Part shown: in pieces, positions 53,401 to 64,000 of the stretch
Layout: the number at the start of each line of letters is the position of its first letter
Position numbering within the stretch: position 1 is the stretch's first letter
NCBI RefSeq assembly: GCF_910592395.1
Contig: NC_088315.1
Location: 15,235,808-15,299,807 of the forward strand
DNA: 64,000 nt
Direction of reading: 5' to 3'
DNA from: Lineus longissimus
Lineage: Eukaryota > Nemertea > Pilidiophora > Heteronemertea > Lineidae
Translations under genes and position numbers: made by a program
The notes under the pieces: generated by a model
Database searches by the model: none
What the model was told of the DNA's origin: nothing
Seen by the model: only the letters and a program-made list of their open reading frames with translations

Positions 53401-56400
53401 GGTTTAGCACAAATCAGCCACATGACCCGACCGAACGTCAGAAAATCAATACCGGTAATAAAATTACCAGTTCTGGTACTGGTAGACTCCCGCGCTTCAT
53501 TTAGATTGGAGGATACTCCACTCGACTCCATTCATCATTCCGCAAAGGCTGCAAAATTAAGAAGTTCGTGAAAATTTCTGGGAAATCCTGTCCTTTCTTT
53601 AACAGTGTACAAAAAGTCACGATGAAGAAACAAGGAAGAGTGCCGAAATCCTTCTTGTGAAGTTTAAAAAATCAAAGAATAGACCGGACAGTAACAATCT
53701 GGAGGAAGGTATATAAAGATAAAAATATTTTGAACTGTGATTTGTCATGGATGGGACAGTTGCTGCCAGTGCTAAACACATGTAACACTTTGTCAGGCAC
53801 AATTGATATGCTTTTACAATAGCATATTTATACTTGATAGCCAGTAAATCACAGATGGCAGGCACAAAACGAACACTGTCTGACACTTAATCAGCGAAAC
53901 ACTATTCTCAGGTTTGCGCAAGTGTTCTCATGTGAGCCTTTTAATACCATGACAAAGGGTCCATCGTTAGACATGGGTGGCACGTTTCAAAAGCCACTGA
54001 ACTGAAACTTGGTACAAATGTGCCCCTGAATGACCCCTACTCGGAGACCGAACTGCGGCCTTATATGCTTCATAGGTTGGCCACCAGGGAGCCATCAAAT
54101 GTCAAAAGTGAAAATGTGCGATATCTCCCTTGATACTTGTTCGAATATTTTGAAAAAATATATGGTACGGTAGTAGGTACTTCTAGCAAGGGTACATCAC
54201 ATATCTTTTGGGTTTTTATTTGACCTACTTTTCAAGGTCACTGAGGTCAAAGTCTTCTGAAACAGCAACCTCGTTGGACAAAGAGTGTATGTTTTGTGAC
54301 CACTACCTGACTGTCGCTTCAAACCTCAAACTTGGTACCAGTACAAATGCAGCAGTTATTGTCCATTGGTGATTCTCTCCTCTTCATGCCATTGTTGGTG
54401 TAAGACCATTTCATTTATGTAAGATAGGGGGTGATGTATGAACACCTATTGTCTCAACTGCTTCAGCTGAGCTCCAGACCTTTGTGGCCCTTGTGTTTTA
54501 ACCATCAATTACCGATATATGCCCCACATTTTGGAAACGCCCAACAAGGAAGGTTTCATTCATTGAAAAATTACCATAAATGCTTTGACCATTTCACTGT
54601 TTTGTTATTTAGAGTTTATAATATTTTCAGTTGAAAAGCAACCATTGGAAGCCTCTGCTGGCATCTCTGCAGATGATCTGGACATTAATAGCCCTGATGA
54701 GGAGCTGGAAGACACACATGGTGAGTTAGTTTTTGAGTGCTATATTAAGCAGTCAGAGTGGCAAACAGCAGATCCTCTCTATTTAAAAAAGGACACCTCT
54801 GCAACTGAGAAATGCTGTCCTTGATAGGGAGGTGTCCTGATTACAGAAGTCAAGTTGTATATAAATGATTCCATTTGGGACCATCACTACTGCCCCTAGT
54901 TGTACACAGGACTGACTGTCCTGCTAAGAAAGGTGTCTGCAAAGGGAAGTTCCAATAATTACACCTTTTGTCTCAACTGCTTCAGCTGAGCTCCAGACCT
55001 TTGTGGCCCTTGTGTTTTAAACCACCCGTTACCGATATATGCCCCACATTTTGGAAATGCCCCACAAGGAAGGTTTCATTCATTGAAAAATTACCATAAA
55101 TGCTTTGACCATTTCACTGTTTTGTTATTTAGAGTTTATAATATTTTCAGTTGAAAAGCAACCATTGGAAGCCTCTGCTGGCATCTCTGCAGATGATCTG
55201 GACATTAATGGCCCTGATGAGGAGCTGGAAGACACACATGGTGAGTTAGTTTTTGAGTGCTATATCAAGCAGTCAGAGTGGCAAACAACATATCCTCTTT
55301 ATTTAAAAAAGGACACCTCTGCAACTGAGAAATGCTGTCCTTAATAAGGAGGTGTCCTGATTACAGAGGTCAAGTTGTATAGAAATGATTCAATATGGGA
55401 CCATCACTACTGCCCCTAGTTGTACACAGGACTGACTGTCCTGCTAAGAAAGGTGTCTGCAAAGGGAAGTTCCAATAATTACACCTATTGTCTCAACTGC
55501 TTCAGCTGAGCTCCAGACCTTTGTGGCCCTTGTGTTTTAAACCACCCATTACCGATATATGCCCCACATTTTAGAAATGCCCCACAAGGAAGGTTTCATT
55601 CATTGAAAAATTACCATAAATGCTTTGACCATTTCATTGATTTGTTATTTAGAGTTTATAATATTTTCAGATGAAAAGCAACCATTGGAAGCCTCTGCTG
55701 GCATCTCTGCAGATGATCTGGACATTAATGGCCCTGATGAGGAGCTGGAAGACACACATGGTGAGTTAGTTTTTGAGTGCTATATCAAGCAGTCAGAGTG
55801 GCAAACAACATATCCTCTTTATTTAAAAAAGGACACCTCTGCAACTGAGAAATGCTGTCCTTAATAAGGAGGTGTCCTGATTACAGAGGTCAAGTTGTAT
55901 AGAAATGATTCAATATGGGACCATCACTACTGCCCCTAGTTGTACACAGGACTGACTGTCCTGCTAAGAAAGGTGTCTGCAAAGGGAAGTTCCAATAATT
56001 ACACCTATTGTCTCAACTGCTTCAGCTGAGCTCCAGACCTTTGTGGTCCTTGTGTTTTAAACCACCCATTACCGATATATGCCCCACATTTTGGAAATGC
56101 CCCACATGGAAGGTTTCATTCATTGAAAAATTACCATAAATGCTTTGACCATTTCACTGTTTTGTTATTTAGAGTTTATAATATTTTCAGTTGAAAAGCA
56201 ACCATTGGAAGCCTCTGCTGGCATCTCTGCAGATGATCTGGACATTAATGGCCCTGATGAGGAGCTGGAAGACACACATGGTGAGTTAGTTTTTGAGTGC
56301 TATATCAAGCAGTCAGAGTGGCAAACAACATATCCTCTTTATTTAAAAAAGGACACCTCTGCAACTGAGAAATGCTGTCCTTAATAAGGAGGTGTCCTGA

Positions 56401-59400
56401 TTACAGAGGTCAAGTTGTATAGAAATGATTCAATATGGGACCATCACTACTGCCCCTAGTTGTACACAGGACTGACTGTCCTGCTAAGAAAGGTGTCTGC
56501 AAAGGGAAGTTCCAATAATTACACCTATTGTCTCAACTGCTTCAGCTGAGCTCCAGACCTTTGTGGGCCTTGTGTTTTAAACCACCCATTACCGATATAT
56601 GCCCCACATTTTAGAAATGCCCCACAAGGAAGGTTTCATTCATTGAAAAATTACCATAAATGCTTTGACCATTTCATTGATTTGTTATTTAGAGTTTATA
56701 ATATTTTCAGATGAAAAGCAACCATTGGAAGCCTCTGCTGGCATTTCTGCAGATGATCTGGACATTAATGGCCCTGATGAGGAGCTGGAAGACACACATG
56801 GTGAGTTTGTTTTTGAGTGCTATATTAAGCAGTCAGAGTGGCAAACAGCAGATCCTCTCTATTTAAAAAAGGACACCTCTGCAACTGAGAAATGCTGTCC
56901 TTAATAAGGAGGTGTCCTGATTACAGAGGTCAAGTTGTATAGAAATGATTCAATATGGGACCATCACTACTGCCCCTAGTTGTACGCAGGACTGACTGTC
57001 CTGCTAAGAAAGGTGTCTGCAAAGGGAAGTTCCAATAATTACACCTATTGTCTCAACTGCTTCAGCTGAGCTCCAAACCTTTGTGGTCCTTGTGTTTTAA
57101 ACCACCCATTACCGATATATGCCCCACATTTTGGAAATGCCCCACAAGGAAGGTTTCATTCATTGAAAAATTACCATAAATGCTTTGACCATTTCACTGT
57201 TTTGTTATTTAGAGTTTATGATATTTTCAGTTGAAAAGCAACCATTGGAAGCCTCTGCTGGCATCTCTGCAGATGATCTGGACATTAATGGCCCTGATGA
57301 GGAGCTGGAAGACACACATGGTGAGTTAGTTTTTGAGTGCTATATCAAGCAGTCAGAGTGGCAAACAACATATCCTCTTTATTTAAAAAAGGACACCTCT
57401 GCAACTGAGAAATGCTGTCCCTAATAAGGAGGTGTCCTGATTACAGAGGTCAAGTTGTATAGAAATGATTCAATATGGGACCATCTTTACTGCCCCTAGT
57501 TGTACACAGGACTGACTGTCCTGCTAAGAAAGGTGTCTGCAAAGGGAAGTTCCAATAATTACACCTATTGTCTCAACTGCTTCAGCTGAGCTCCAGACCT
57601 TTGTGGCCCTTGTGTTTTAAACCACCCATTACCGATATATGCCCCACATTTTAGAAATGCCCCACAAGGAAGGTTTCATTCATTGAAAAATTACCATAAA
57701 TGCTTTGACCATTTCATTGATTTGTTATTTAGAGTTTATAATATTTTCAGATGAAAAGCAACCATTGGAAGCCTCTGCTGGCATCTCTGCAGATGATCTG
57801 GACATTAATGGCCTTGATGAGGAGCTGGAAGACACACATGGTGAGTTTGTTTTTGAGTGCTATATTAAGCAGTCAGAGTGGCAAACAGCAGATCCTCTCT
57901 ATTTAAAAAAGGACACCTCTGCAACTGAGAAATGCTGTCCTTGATAGGGAGGTGTCCTGATTACAGAAGTCAAGTTGTATAGAAATTATTCAATTTGGGA
58001 CCATCACTACTGCCCCTAGTAGAGAGGGTGTCCTGCTAAGAGAAGTATCTGCAAAGGGAAGAATGGTTATCATAGATCTGTGCCTGTGATCACCTTTTCA
58101 ATCCAAATGTGGTTTAACCTAATTGCCCTAGCCATGTGCCTACATCAACTCTTGCACTTGCGATGGGTGCTCGCTCATCAGCAAGACTATGAGACATGAA
58201 GCAAGCACAGCTCTACTCTGCTTTCTTCTCCAACCTTCTAGATTTTTCCATCATGCCATCGGCCAGCACTTAAATGATATATTATATCCATAGGCCTACC
58301 AGTATGTATCAGAGAAAAGACAATTGGCCACAAAATTTTGATCTCGCCTCCTGGGCTAGCCCTTTGTTTACTTAGAAGTTAATTGGACATTCCATTAGGT
58401 CTACAGGTATTTTTGTTCGAAGTGGCTATGTACACAGCAGTCTGTCGGCGTCATCATCGTCCGTCAACAATGATGGTGGCACGTTTGCTTACCTTTGAGC
58501 CTAGGAAGTTGAAACTTGTTGTGTGGCTGTCTTATAACAACATGACTTGACATACAAAAAATCATCGCCAATTGATCTTGATTCCAATTTGTGTTGTCAT
58601 GGTTACATTCTACCTTGAATTTTAGGGGGTGTAGGCCTTGAATACCGTCTCCCACTTAATCATTCCCAGGTGAGCACAATGTCCCCTGGACATTTCATAT
58701 AACTTCGTGTTACGTGACAACCAGACTAGGGTGTCTTGTAGCACTTCACTTTCTGAAAAACGGTATTGCCTTCTTTCCAGACTATTCCACCCCATGCTGT
58801 GTCATTTCCCCTGATGGATACATCTGTTGTTATAACAATTGTGGGTTCTCAAAGATGTATTCCAATTCGTGTCTAGGGCATTGTTGAGGTTGTCATTTCT
58901 ATTCATCCACCATCAAGAGCTGGACAGTGGTTATAATGGGTTGGTTACCCCATTCCATCCATCCATTCCACTTGATATTGTCTACCAGCAAGATTTCCTC
59001 AATTCCCTCGTGCACATAACTCACCTTACATTCGCTGAATGGTTTGCTCATCCTCTCTGTTGCCGTGGCAGGTTCACCGTGGCCTTCAGTCTTTTTTGCC
59101 ATCAGAATGCTTTTGCACTATTGAGTGATCTGTCTCACCCTAACCAGAGACATTCCTAGCCAGTGGTGTAAACCTTTTCAAGCTGGAGAATAGATAGCAT
59201 CTGATTTATTTCCACATGAATCACCAACAATGGAAACTTGGTTGTAGTTTTCACCGCTTTCATGACCATGTGATCATGTGAAAGCAACAGGTACTTCGAT
59301 TAATTGGTGAACTCGGCCAGGGGCATCCTGTGTCTGTAGACTAGAGGGAGTTAATCATCGAGCAAAATGAGTCCACACACTACCTGCTGTCATTACAAAG

Positions 59401-62400
59401 ATACATGGTCAGTCAGTGTATGACCTGGTTCTGGGACGATGAGTATCTGGCAATCTAGTTTTACATTCAATTTCAAGGGTAGAGATACTGTTTTATGGTT
59501 GCTGAATCTTGGCCCCTGACAGAGAGACTTACATTTGGGGCATAGTTCAGGTGTGGGACATATATAAACTGCTAATGCCCCACAATTATGAGCTCCACTT
59601 CCATGTATTTACATGTTATGTGCATGTGTTGACCTAAAACTTCCCTGAGAAGGCCCGGATCCGAGGATGCCTGGAAAGTGTACCGGGTGCGGTAAAGCAG
59701 AAGGTTAGAGCATTGTGCTTGCAAAAGAGTTAAAAGGGAGCAGAGATTGATAATGAATGGTGGATTTTTGTGCTGGTTAGTTTTGCTGGCAAATATGGCA
59801 TTATAATGGTTCCCATTTCAGCTAAATGAACTATTTCATTTGCCCATCCTGAGCAATCACTCTGCACCTCATTGGGTAATTTTTCTGCACTTGTCTTTTA
59901 ATCTGTCTTCTTCACTGTATTGCAGCTAATTGGAATAAAGATAATGAACCTGATGTTGAAACCTCAATGGATTCTGGACATGCCACAGAGAGTGATGGTT
60001 CAACAGTTGGTTACGATGAACATGATGATGACGATGATTCTGTAAAGGATCCTGATTATAAGCAGGGACCGAACGATGATTTAACGGACTCGGATGGTGA
60101 CTCTGAATCTGATACTGTGATCATTGAAAATAGTGCAGATGATGAAGCCATGGACTGCAACGAAGCTGATGATCATCATGGGGAGAAACGTAAGGCAAAG
60201 AAAAGTGTTCCACGGTACAGAGATGGTAAAAGCGATATAAAGAGACAATGCAGTGACTTGGAAAATAGTGCAGACAGTGTAGACATGGATTTAAATGAAG
60301 CTGCGGAAGATCATGTTGGGGAGGCACTTAAGGCCAAGGTGAAAATGCAGTTTGCACACATAACTGTTCCGCAGCACAGCGATAGCAAAAGTGAAAAGAG
60401 AAATTATAGTAAAAGTGACTATTGCCTTTATTGCGAGAGGCGATACCAATCAAAGATTTCAGTTCACTATCTTGCAGTTCATTGGAATGAATCGGATGTA
60501 AAATCAGCACTCATGGCTCCTGTCAAATCTGTTGAAAGAAAAAATGCCCTCCTTCTTTTGCAGAATAGGGGGAACTTCAAGCACAATGCAAAGTGCATTG
60601 AATTGGGTGAGGGAGAATTTGTTGTTTCCAGGCGGCCAAGTGAAAAACGTGACAGAAAAGCGCACAATTTTTTGCCATGTGAATACTGCGTGGGCTTCTT
60701 TTTGAAGGATTCTCTATTGCTTCATATGAAAAACTGTCCCATCAGACCCCGTGGAGAACAACCTGAAACAAACTGTCTCCGAAATGCAAGAATCATGCTT
60801 GAACCATTTCTGCGCACATCTTCAACTGACGAAGAAAGAGAAATGATTGATGATCTCATCAATGCCATGAAAGAAACCAAATCTAACCCAGGGATTAGGA
60901 AGATATGCTTTGATGATCCCTTGATAAGGGAATTTGTTGCATCTGTTCTGAGTAAAGTGGGTGAAATCGAAGACCAGAGGAGAAAAGATCTCATGAACAT
61001 TCGCCAAAAGGTGCGATCTCTCGGCAGACTACTGAAAGCCCTTAATGAAGGATTGGGGGCTCTTCGGAAACCATTAACCTACTTTTTAAGTGCTAGACAT
61101 TTCAAATTAGTTGTGAAAACTGTTAAGCAGCTTGCAGCAGAGAGTGGTTCCCCACAGCTTGCGATTGTGCTCGGCCATTACATCAAACAGGCTAATCTTC
61201 TTAAGATTAGCTTGGGCATGCGAGAAGACTCGGAGGAAATGCAGCGAGAAGCCAGATGCTTCAAGGAAGAATATGAAGCTCATTGGAATAATCATGTAGC
61301 TTCTGTTAGTGTGAGAAAACAGAAGTTGCTCAAGATCAATAAGTCCGAAAATATTCCTTCTACAACGGATTTGGTCAGGCTGAAAGACTGGCTCTCCACA
61401 GTTATATGCAAAGCCATGCAGAGGACAAACCAATCTAATGATGATCTGAAATGGCTAAGTCAGCTAGTGTTGACAAGAATTGTCTTGTTTAATAAGCGCA
61501 GAGTGAGCGAGGTAGAAGAGTTGAAAGTGAGTGACTTCCTAGGGAGAAAGAGCGAGAAGGATAATGAAGAAATACTAGCATCTCTTGATGTCAGTGAAAG
61601 AGTCCTGGCAAAAAGAATGGCACTGATAGAGGTGAGGGGGAAGAGTACCAGGTCACTTCGCAAAGTCTTCATCTTACTTTCTCCAGACATGGTAGAACAG
61701 ATTGAGTATTTGATAAAAAAGAGGAAGATCATCAGCCCATATGTGTTTTCAAGACCGAGAGAAATTAATTCAACCATAGATGGCTGTGAAGCAATCCGAG
61801 TGGTAACGAGCAAATGCCCTATGCTCAGAAATCCAGGGAGTATCCGAACCAGGGGATTAAGGAAATACATGGCCACCACTGCACAAATAATTGACATGTC
61901 CGCAAATGAATTGAAGATGGTAGCAGACCACATGGGCCATAATGTCAACATCCACACTGACGTGTACAGATTGCAAAGCTCAGTGCTTGAACGAGCAAAG
62001 GTTGCACGTGTTTTGATTGCCATGGAGAATGGTGTCATCAATAAGTTCCAGGGAAAAAAACTTGATGCCATTAACATTGAAGAACTTCCTCCCCCGGTTT
62101 CCATAAATGATCAGCTGGAAAGAGGTGACCAGTTAGAGAGCAGGGAACTTACTTGTGATGATGTCGATGGAAGCAGTCCATTTGATGGAGAACCACAACC
62201 AAGCTGCTCAGCTACTGGGGTTGCAGATGATCAGAAGTATGGCAGTCAAAAGAGAAAGATGGTTTCCACTGATGACGGCATGTTCAAAACTAAGAGAGCA
62301 AGATGGTCTGAAGAAGAAAATGGCATATTGTTCAGGTACATGGATAAATACATAAAAGCAAAGAAGAATCCCCCAGGGTCTGAAATAGCAGCTGTTGCTG

Positions 62401-62528
62401 AAAAACTTGGAGGAACAAGGACTCCAGCTCAGATAAGAACAAAGATGAACAACCTGGTGACGGGAAAACAGAAAGTCGTCTTGCCAAAGTCCACCGAGGC
62501 TATGAGAGCAGACAATAACAACGATTAG
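47437..62528 (+). CDS. 16-exon gene: SET domain, zinc fingers, tyrosine-recombinase-like core and SANT-like domain
   Basis: Exons by splice site and phase: 47437-47511, 49523-49622, 50008-50173, 50578-50767, 51179-51212, 52090-52172, 53054-53167, 53606-53708, seven 90-bp exons (54631-54720 and every 520 bp to 57751-57840), and 59926-62528. Every junction keeps one open frame, 4098 nt or 1365 residues. Order: basic N-terminus; SET domain (about 57-177); helical region (189-288); seven 30-residue acidic repeats (289-498); acidic linker; two zinc-finger-like motifs (about 665 and 750); tyrosine-recombinase-like core (about 1020-1180); SANT/Myb-like domain (about 1289-1343). The likely site of action is the nucleus. 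The alternative is two or more neighbouring genes, with exon chaining by chance; the consistent phases argue against this. Confidence 0.7.
49523..50767 (+). CDS. SET-domain exons (2-4) of the 16-exon gene
   Basis: Exon 2 leads into the domain (ending FFGPRK), and exon 3 gives the opening GRGITATHDIKSGTFLLRYS, then GNYLYFFSHRGKE. Exon 4 gives CIDATSEVCLARLVNDAK, then PHLCLYSTKEIQKGDEVAYD and YGE. This order (GRG, YxG, CIDAT, R-L-x-N, then G-x-E-x-x-Y-D-Y-G) is that of KMT5A/SET8-type lysine methyltransferases. Notable change: the family's NHS after R-L-x reads N-D-A, and that motif helps bind S-adenosylmethionine, so activity is uncertain. The final Tyr in AYDYG is kept. No post-SET cysteine cluster is seen. 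Confidence 0.82.
49635..49759. repeat. Short foldback (MITE-like) in intron 2
   Basis: Ends are inverted copies of atccatgcacttgatt-ggggac, about 22 bp, separated by about 80 bp. A minus-sense stretch tcgaagatgtcgcgtcac and its partner near 49700 also pair partly. No coding content. Confidence 0.65.
51179..53708 (+). CDS. Exons 5-8 of the 16-exon gene: helical region
   Basis: A 34-bp micro-exon (EPGKTIDDIDS) follows the SET exons. Then come three exons of 83, 114 and 103 bp with consensus acceptors (ctttcag, cttgcag, ttaacag) and donors (gtcagt, gtgagt, gtatat). Joined, residues 189-288 are strongly helical with spaced leucines (LFLIQLNHDISHAI, TLSMIIQQIEA, VPQLLLTFNE, SAEILLVKFKKSK), resembling an armadillo- or TFIIS-N-like helical bundle, though no family is certain. 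The last exon ends in phase 1, the phase needed by the repeated exon. Confidence 0.65.
54446..58062 (+). repeat. 520-bp tandem repeat, seven units, each with one 90-bp exon
   Basis: The unit length is 520 bp with very little variation, apart from small changes in the first and last units. Each holds acceptor (atattttcag), a 90-bp exon and donor gtgagt. Exon starts are 54631, 55151, 55671, 56191, 56711, 57231 and 57751. The 30-residue product (EKQPLEASAGISADDLDIN, then a short acidic end) is nearly invariant. Copies alternate at the first codon (Val or Asp: V V D V D V D), and copies 5 and 7 share other differences, so the array grew partly by 1040-bp steps. Each intron also holds a tgccccac motif. 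Confidence 0.93.
57841..59925 (+). other. Last intron of the 16-exon gene
   Basis: 2.1 kb with no other supported exon. Contains one tggggcat...atgccccac motif pair at 59538-59583. Confidence 0.5.
59926..62528 (+). CDS. Last exon: zinc fingers, tyrosine-recombinase-like core, SANT domain
   Basis: Follows acceptor tgtattgcag in phase 1 and runs 867 codons to TAG. Very acidic first 90 residues (runs of Asp and Glu), nuclear-type basic patches, then CLYCERRYQSKISVHYLAVH and CEYCVGFFLKDSLLLHMKNC as C2H2-like motifs. The recombinase part has a helical arm region, then FNKRRVSEVEELKVSDF (first Arg of the catalytic set), TRGLRKYMAT (second Arg; the usual His before it is replaced), and VADHMGHNVNIHTDVYR (His and the Tyr nucleophile). 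The C-terminus has WSEEENGILFRYMDKYI, a SANT/Myb-like helix. Tyrosine recombinases occur in Crypton transposons and in host genes derived from them. An ATG at 59967 could start a shorter product. Confidence 0.85.
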
Positions 62529-64000
62529 ATTTGCTAACTGAGCCCCCCCCCCCAGGTATATCTAAAGTGTGTTACATCCACATTCAGCTCAATCAAGGAA
62601 GTTCCAACGTCTTGTTCTACTATCAAGTTGTGGAGTATTCTTAAAATGAAACCTTTGTTGTGGGGCATATTTCTCTGGTGGGAAATAATGTATTCCGTGA
62701 AAATTTCTTTTGCAGAACATGTTTACAAATTTCGCCAGGTGTCTGTAAGTTGCTAAAATATTCTTTCACAGATTTTTGACCCCCCCCCATACTTGGTGCT
62801 GCTGCTGTGAATATCTTCTAATGGGTTTTGTTTACATTGAACTTAAAAACATTGAAATCCTGACACAAAGCTGTGTTTCTCACCTAAGTAATTTTGGTAT
62901 TGGTATCACTTACCTGTCTTTGCCACTAGAAGTGATGTGTTCGTGGCCTAATGTGTGTGGTCACGTCATCGATGATGTGGTGTGTCTCAAACATGGTATG
63001 CAAGTCGCATACTCCAGTCTCCTAATACGTCATCAACAAAAAGCCAAATGCTTCCATTATTTTTGAGTTATAACAAATTTTTGAATTATAACAATACTGT
63101 AAACCAAGAAATGTGCATAACCTTTAGCATTTTTTCAATTTTTTTTCTATTTAGGATAGTGTTTTGGAGATAGGGTTCAGTTTCATTCCATTTGATCTTA
63201 CTTTTTGCATAGAACTTTACATGTAATTCACAATTATTGAAACCCAAAACACATAAAAAGGCAATTATTGAAACCCAAAACACATAAAAAGGCACACAAA
63301 TAGTTCTTGGTTTATAATAGGCTTGTTTAATAAGCACAGAGTATGTTGCTGAATTATTTTGTGGATGATGTTTTGTCATTACATTTGTGATAAGCAAGGG
63401 TCAATTTTATCCTGATTTGTTGGATTACAACGTGAGGAAGTTAATGAGAGCTTACTTGGCAAGTACTTCTGAATTTCATGCGCGCATTTTCAAATCACGT
63501 CCATAAGCAGGTTATGAAAGCCCTGTCATCTGTTGCTCGCTCCAAAAAGGTTGTGTTCATTTTATCATATTGGAGATTCAATATTCGACTGTGTGCTCTG
63601 GTTTCGTCCAGTCTATTACCAATCATTTTGTTGCGCAGCTTCCAATTAAAGTAGCAGTGTCCTGCTGGTCAGTGGAGTAAGATCATCGATTGTCCTGAGA
63701 ATATTGGGCCAAGTGCCATCTTAAATACAGACAGTGCCACCTCAAAGTCTTGATATTAGGATGATTTAATCCTGTTTGCTTAAGATATGTCAGATGTGCA
63801 ATCTACATGTACGTGATATACATGTAAAAGCTTTAATTTGATAATAAATGCTGTTCATTGATTTCTTGTGTCCAGAGTTTGTCCAGTCCTGTACAATGAT
63901 AAATATAGCCTCAATGGAAGATAGAAAGCGGTGTTGGAAACAAATAGTGCAGGGGATCCATTCCAGACCATGTGCACTTGTTTGGGATTCGACCCCAAAG
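62529..64000. other. 3' flank of the 16-exon gene
   Basis: No other gene seen. Another gtggggcatat motif at 62661, a poly-C run at 62543, and a 31-bp tandem duplication at 63231-63292 (caattattgaaacccaaaac twice). An aataaa at 63843-63848 could be a polyadenylation signal, though it would imply a 1.3-kb 3' UTR. Confidence 0.4.

Noticed and set aside
54585-54824. 79-codon ORFs repeated seven times in the exon array
   Set aside because: They run from intron through the exon and past the donor gtgagt. The coding part is only the 90-bp exon.
59690-59730. tRNA-like stretch (ggttagagcattgtgcttgc)
   Set aside because: Only a D-arm/anticodon-like resemblance; no full cloverleaf or T-arm box seen.
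1-64000. CRISPR arrays, bacterial operons, ribosome binding sites
   Set aside because: The window is clearly eukaryotic; the regular repeats are minisatellite and exon duplication, not spacer-repeat arrays.

Overview
This is animal genomic DNA. It has GT-AG introns, and it is dense with transposons of several classes that insert into one another. The mix (an 18-kb Polinton/Maverick, BEL/Pao and LINE retroelements, PIF/Harbinger-type DNA transposons, and a multi-exon gene joining a SET domain to a tyrosine-recombinase-like domain) fits an invertebrate, probably marine (lancelet, hemichordate, brachiopod or similar). The sequence alone does not settle which. No bacterial features, CRISPR array or structural RNA gene was seen.

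Left arm, 1-5679. An old minus-strand retroelement with an envelope-like gene (1-1206 and 4588-4705) is split by a young non-autonomous LTR retrotransposon (1207-4587; 511-bp LTRs with one visible mismatch; ACTT target duplication). That element carries a two-exon gene antisense to itself (3029-2018). The 3' end of a minus-strand LINE follows, with a simple-repeat tail.

Polinton, 5680-24033. It is bounded by 127-bp terminal inverted repeats starting with AG, and all its own genes are on the minus strand: protein-primed type DNA polymerase B, retroviral-type integrase with chromodomain, adenain-like protease, penton-like capsid protein, a basic core-like protein, a small membrane protein and several unknowns. 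It is defective. The polymerase and integrase carry stops or frameshifts, only the tail of a second capsid protein remains, and no packaging ATPase was found. Two further transposons sit inside its genes: a 1.17-kb inverted-repeat element in the integrase (TAA duplication) and a 3.27-kb Harbinger-type element with transposase plus Myb-like protein (TA duplication). In both cases the host frame continues on the far side.

Retroelement block, 24034-36875. It holds a LINE fragment (ORF1 and the first residues of ORF2), a nearly complete BEL/Pao element (236-bp LTRs with two mismatches), and a second, broken LINE. The second LINE's ORF1 holds a 744-bp Harbinger deletion derivative.

36876-47130. 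A 2.3-kb element with 141-bp inverted repeats encloses a broken copy of an unknown two-exon gene, and a second broken copy lies just outside it. After a gene-poor stretch comes a minisatellite with a 64-bp main unit.

Right arm, 47437-62528. The best candidate for something undescribed is here. By following splice sites and reading phase I assembled one plus-strand gene of 16 exons, about 1365 codons: an N-terminal SET domain of the KMT5A/SET8 kind, a helical region, seven tandem copies of one symmetrical 90-bp exon (on a 520-bp genomic repeat), then a large last exon with acidic stretches, two zinc-finger-like motifs, a tyrosine-recombinase-like core and a Myb/SANT-like domain. This looks like a host gene or mobile element joining histone-methyltransferase and DNA-recombinase parts. 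The model rests on sequence inspection only.
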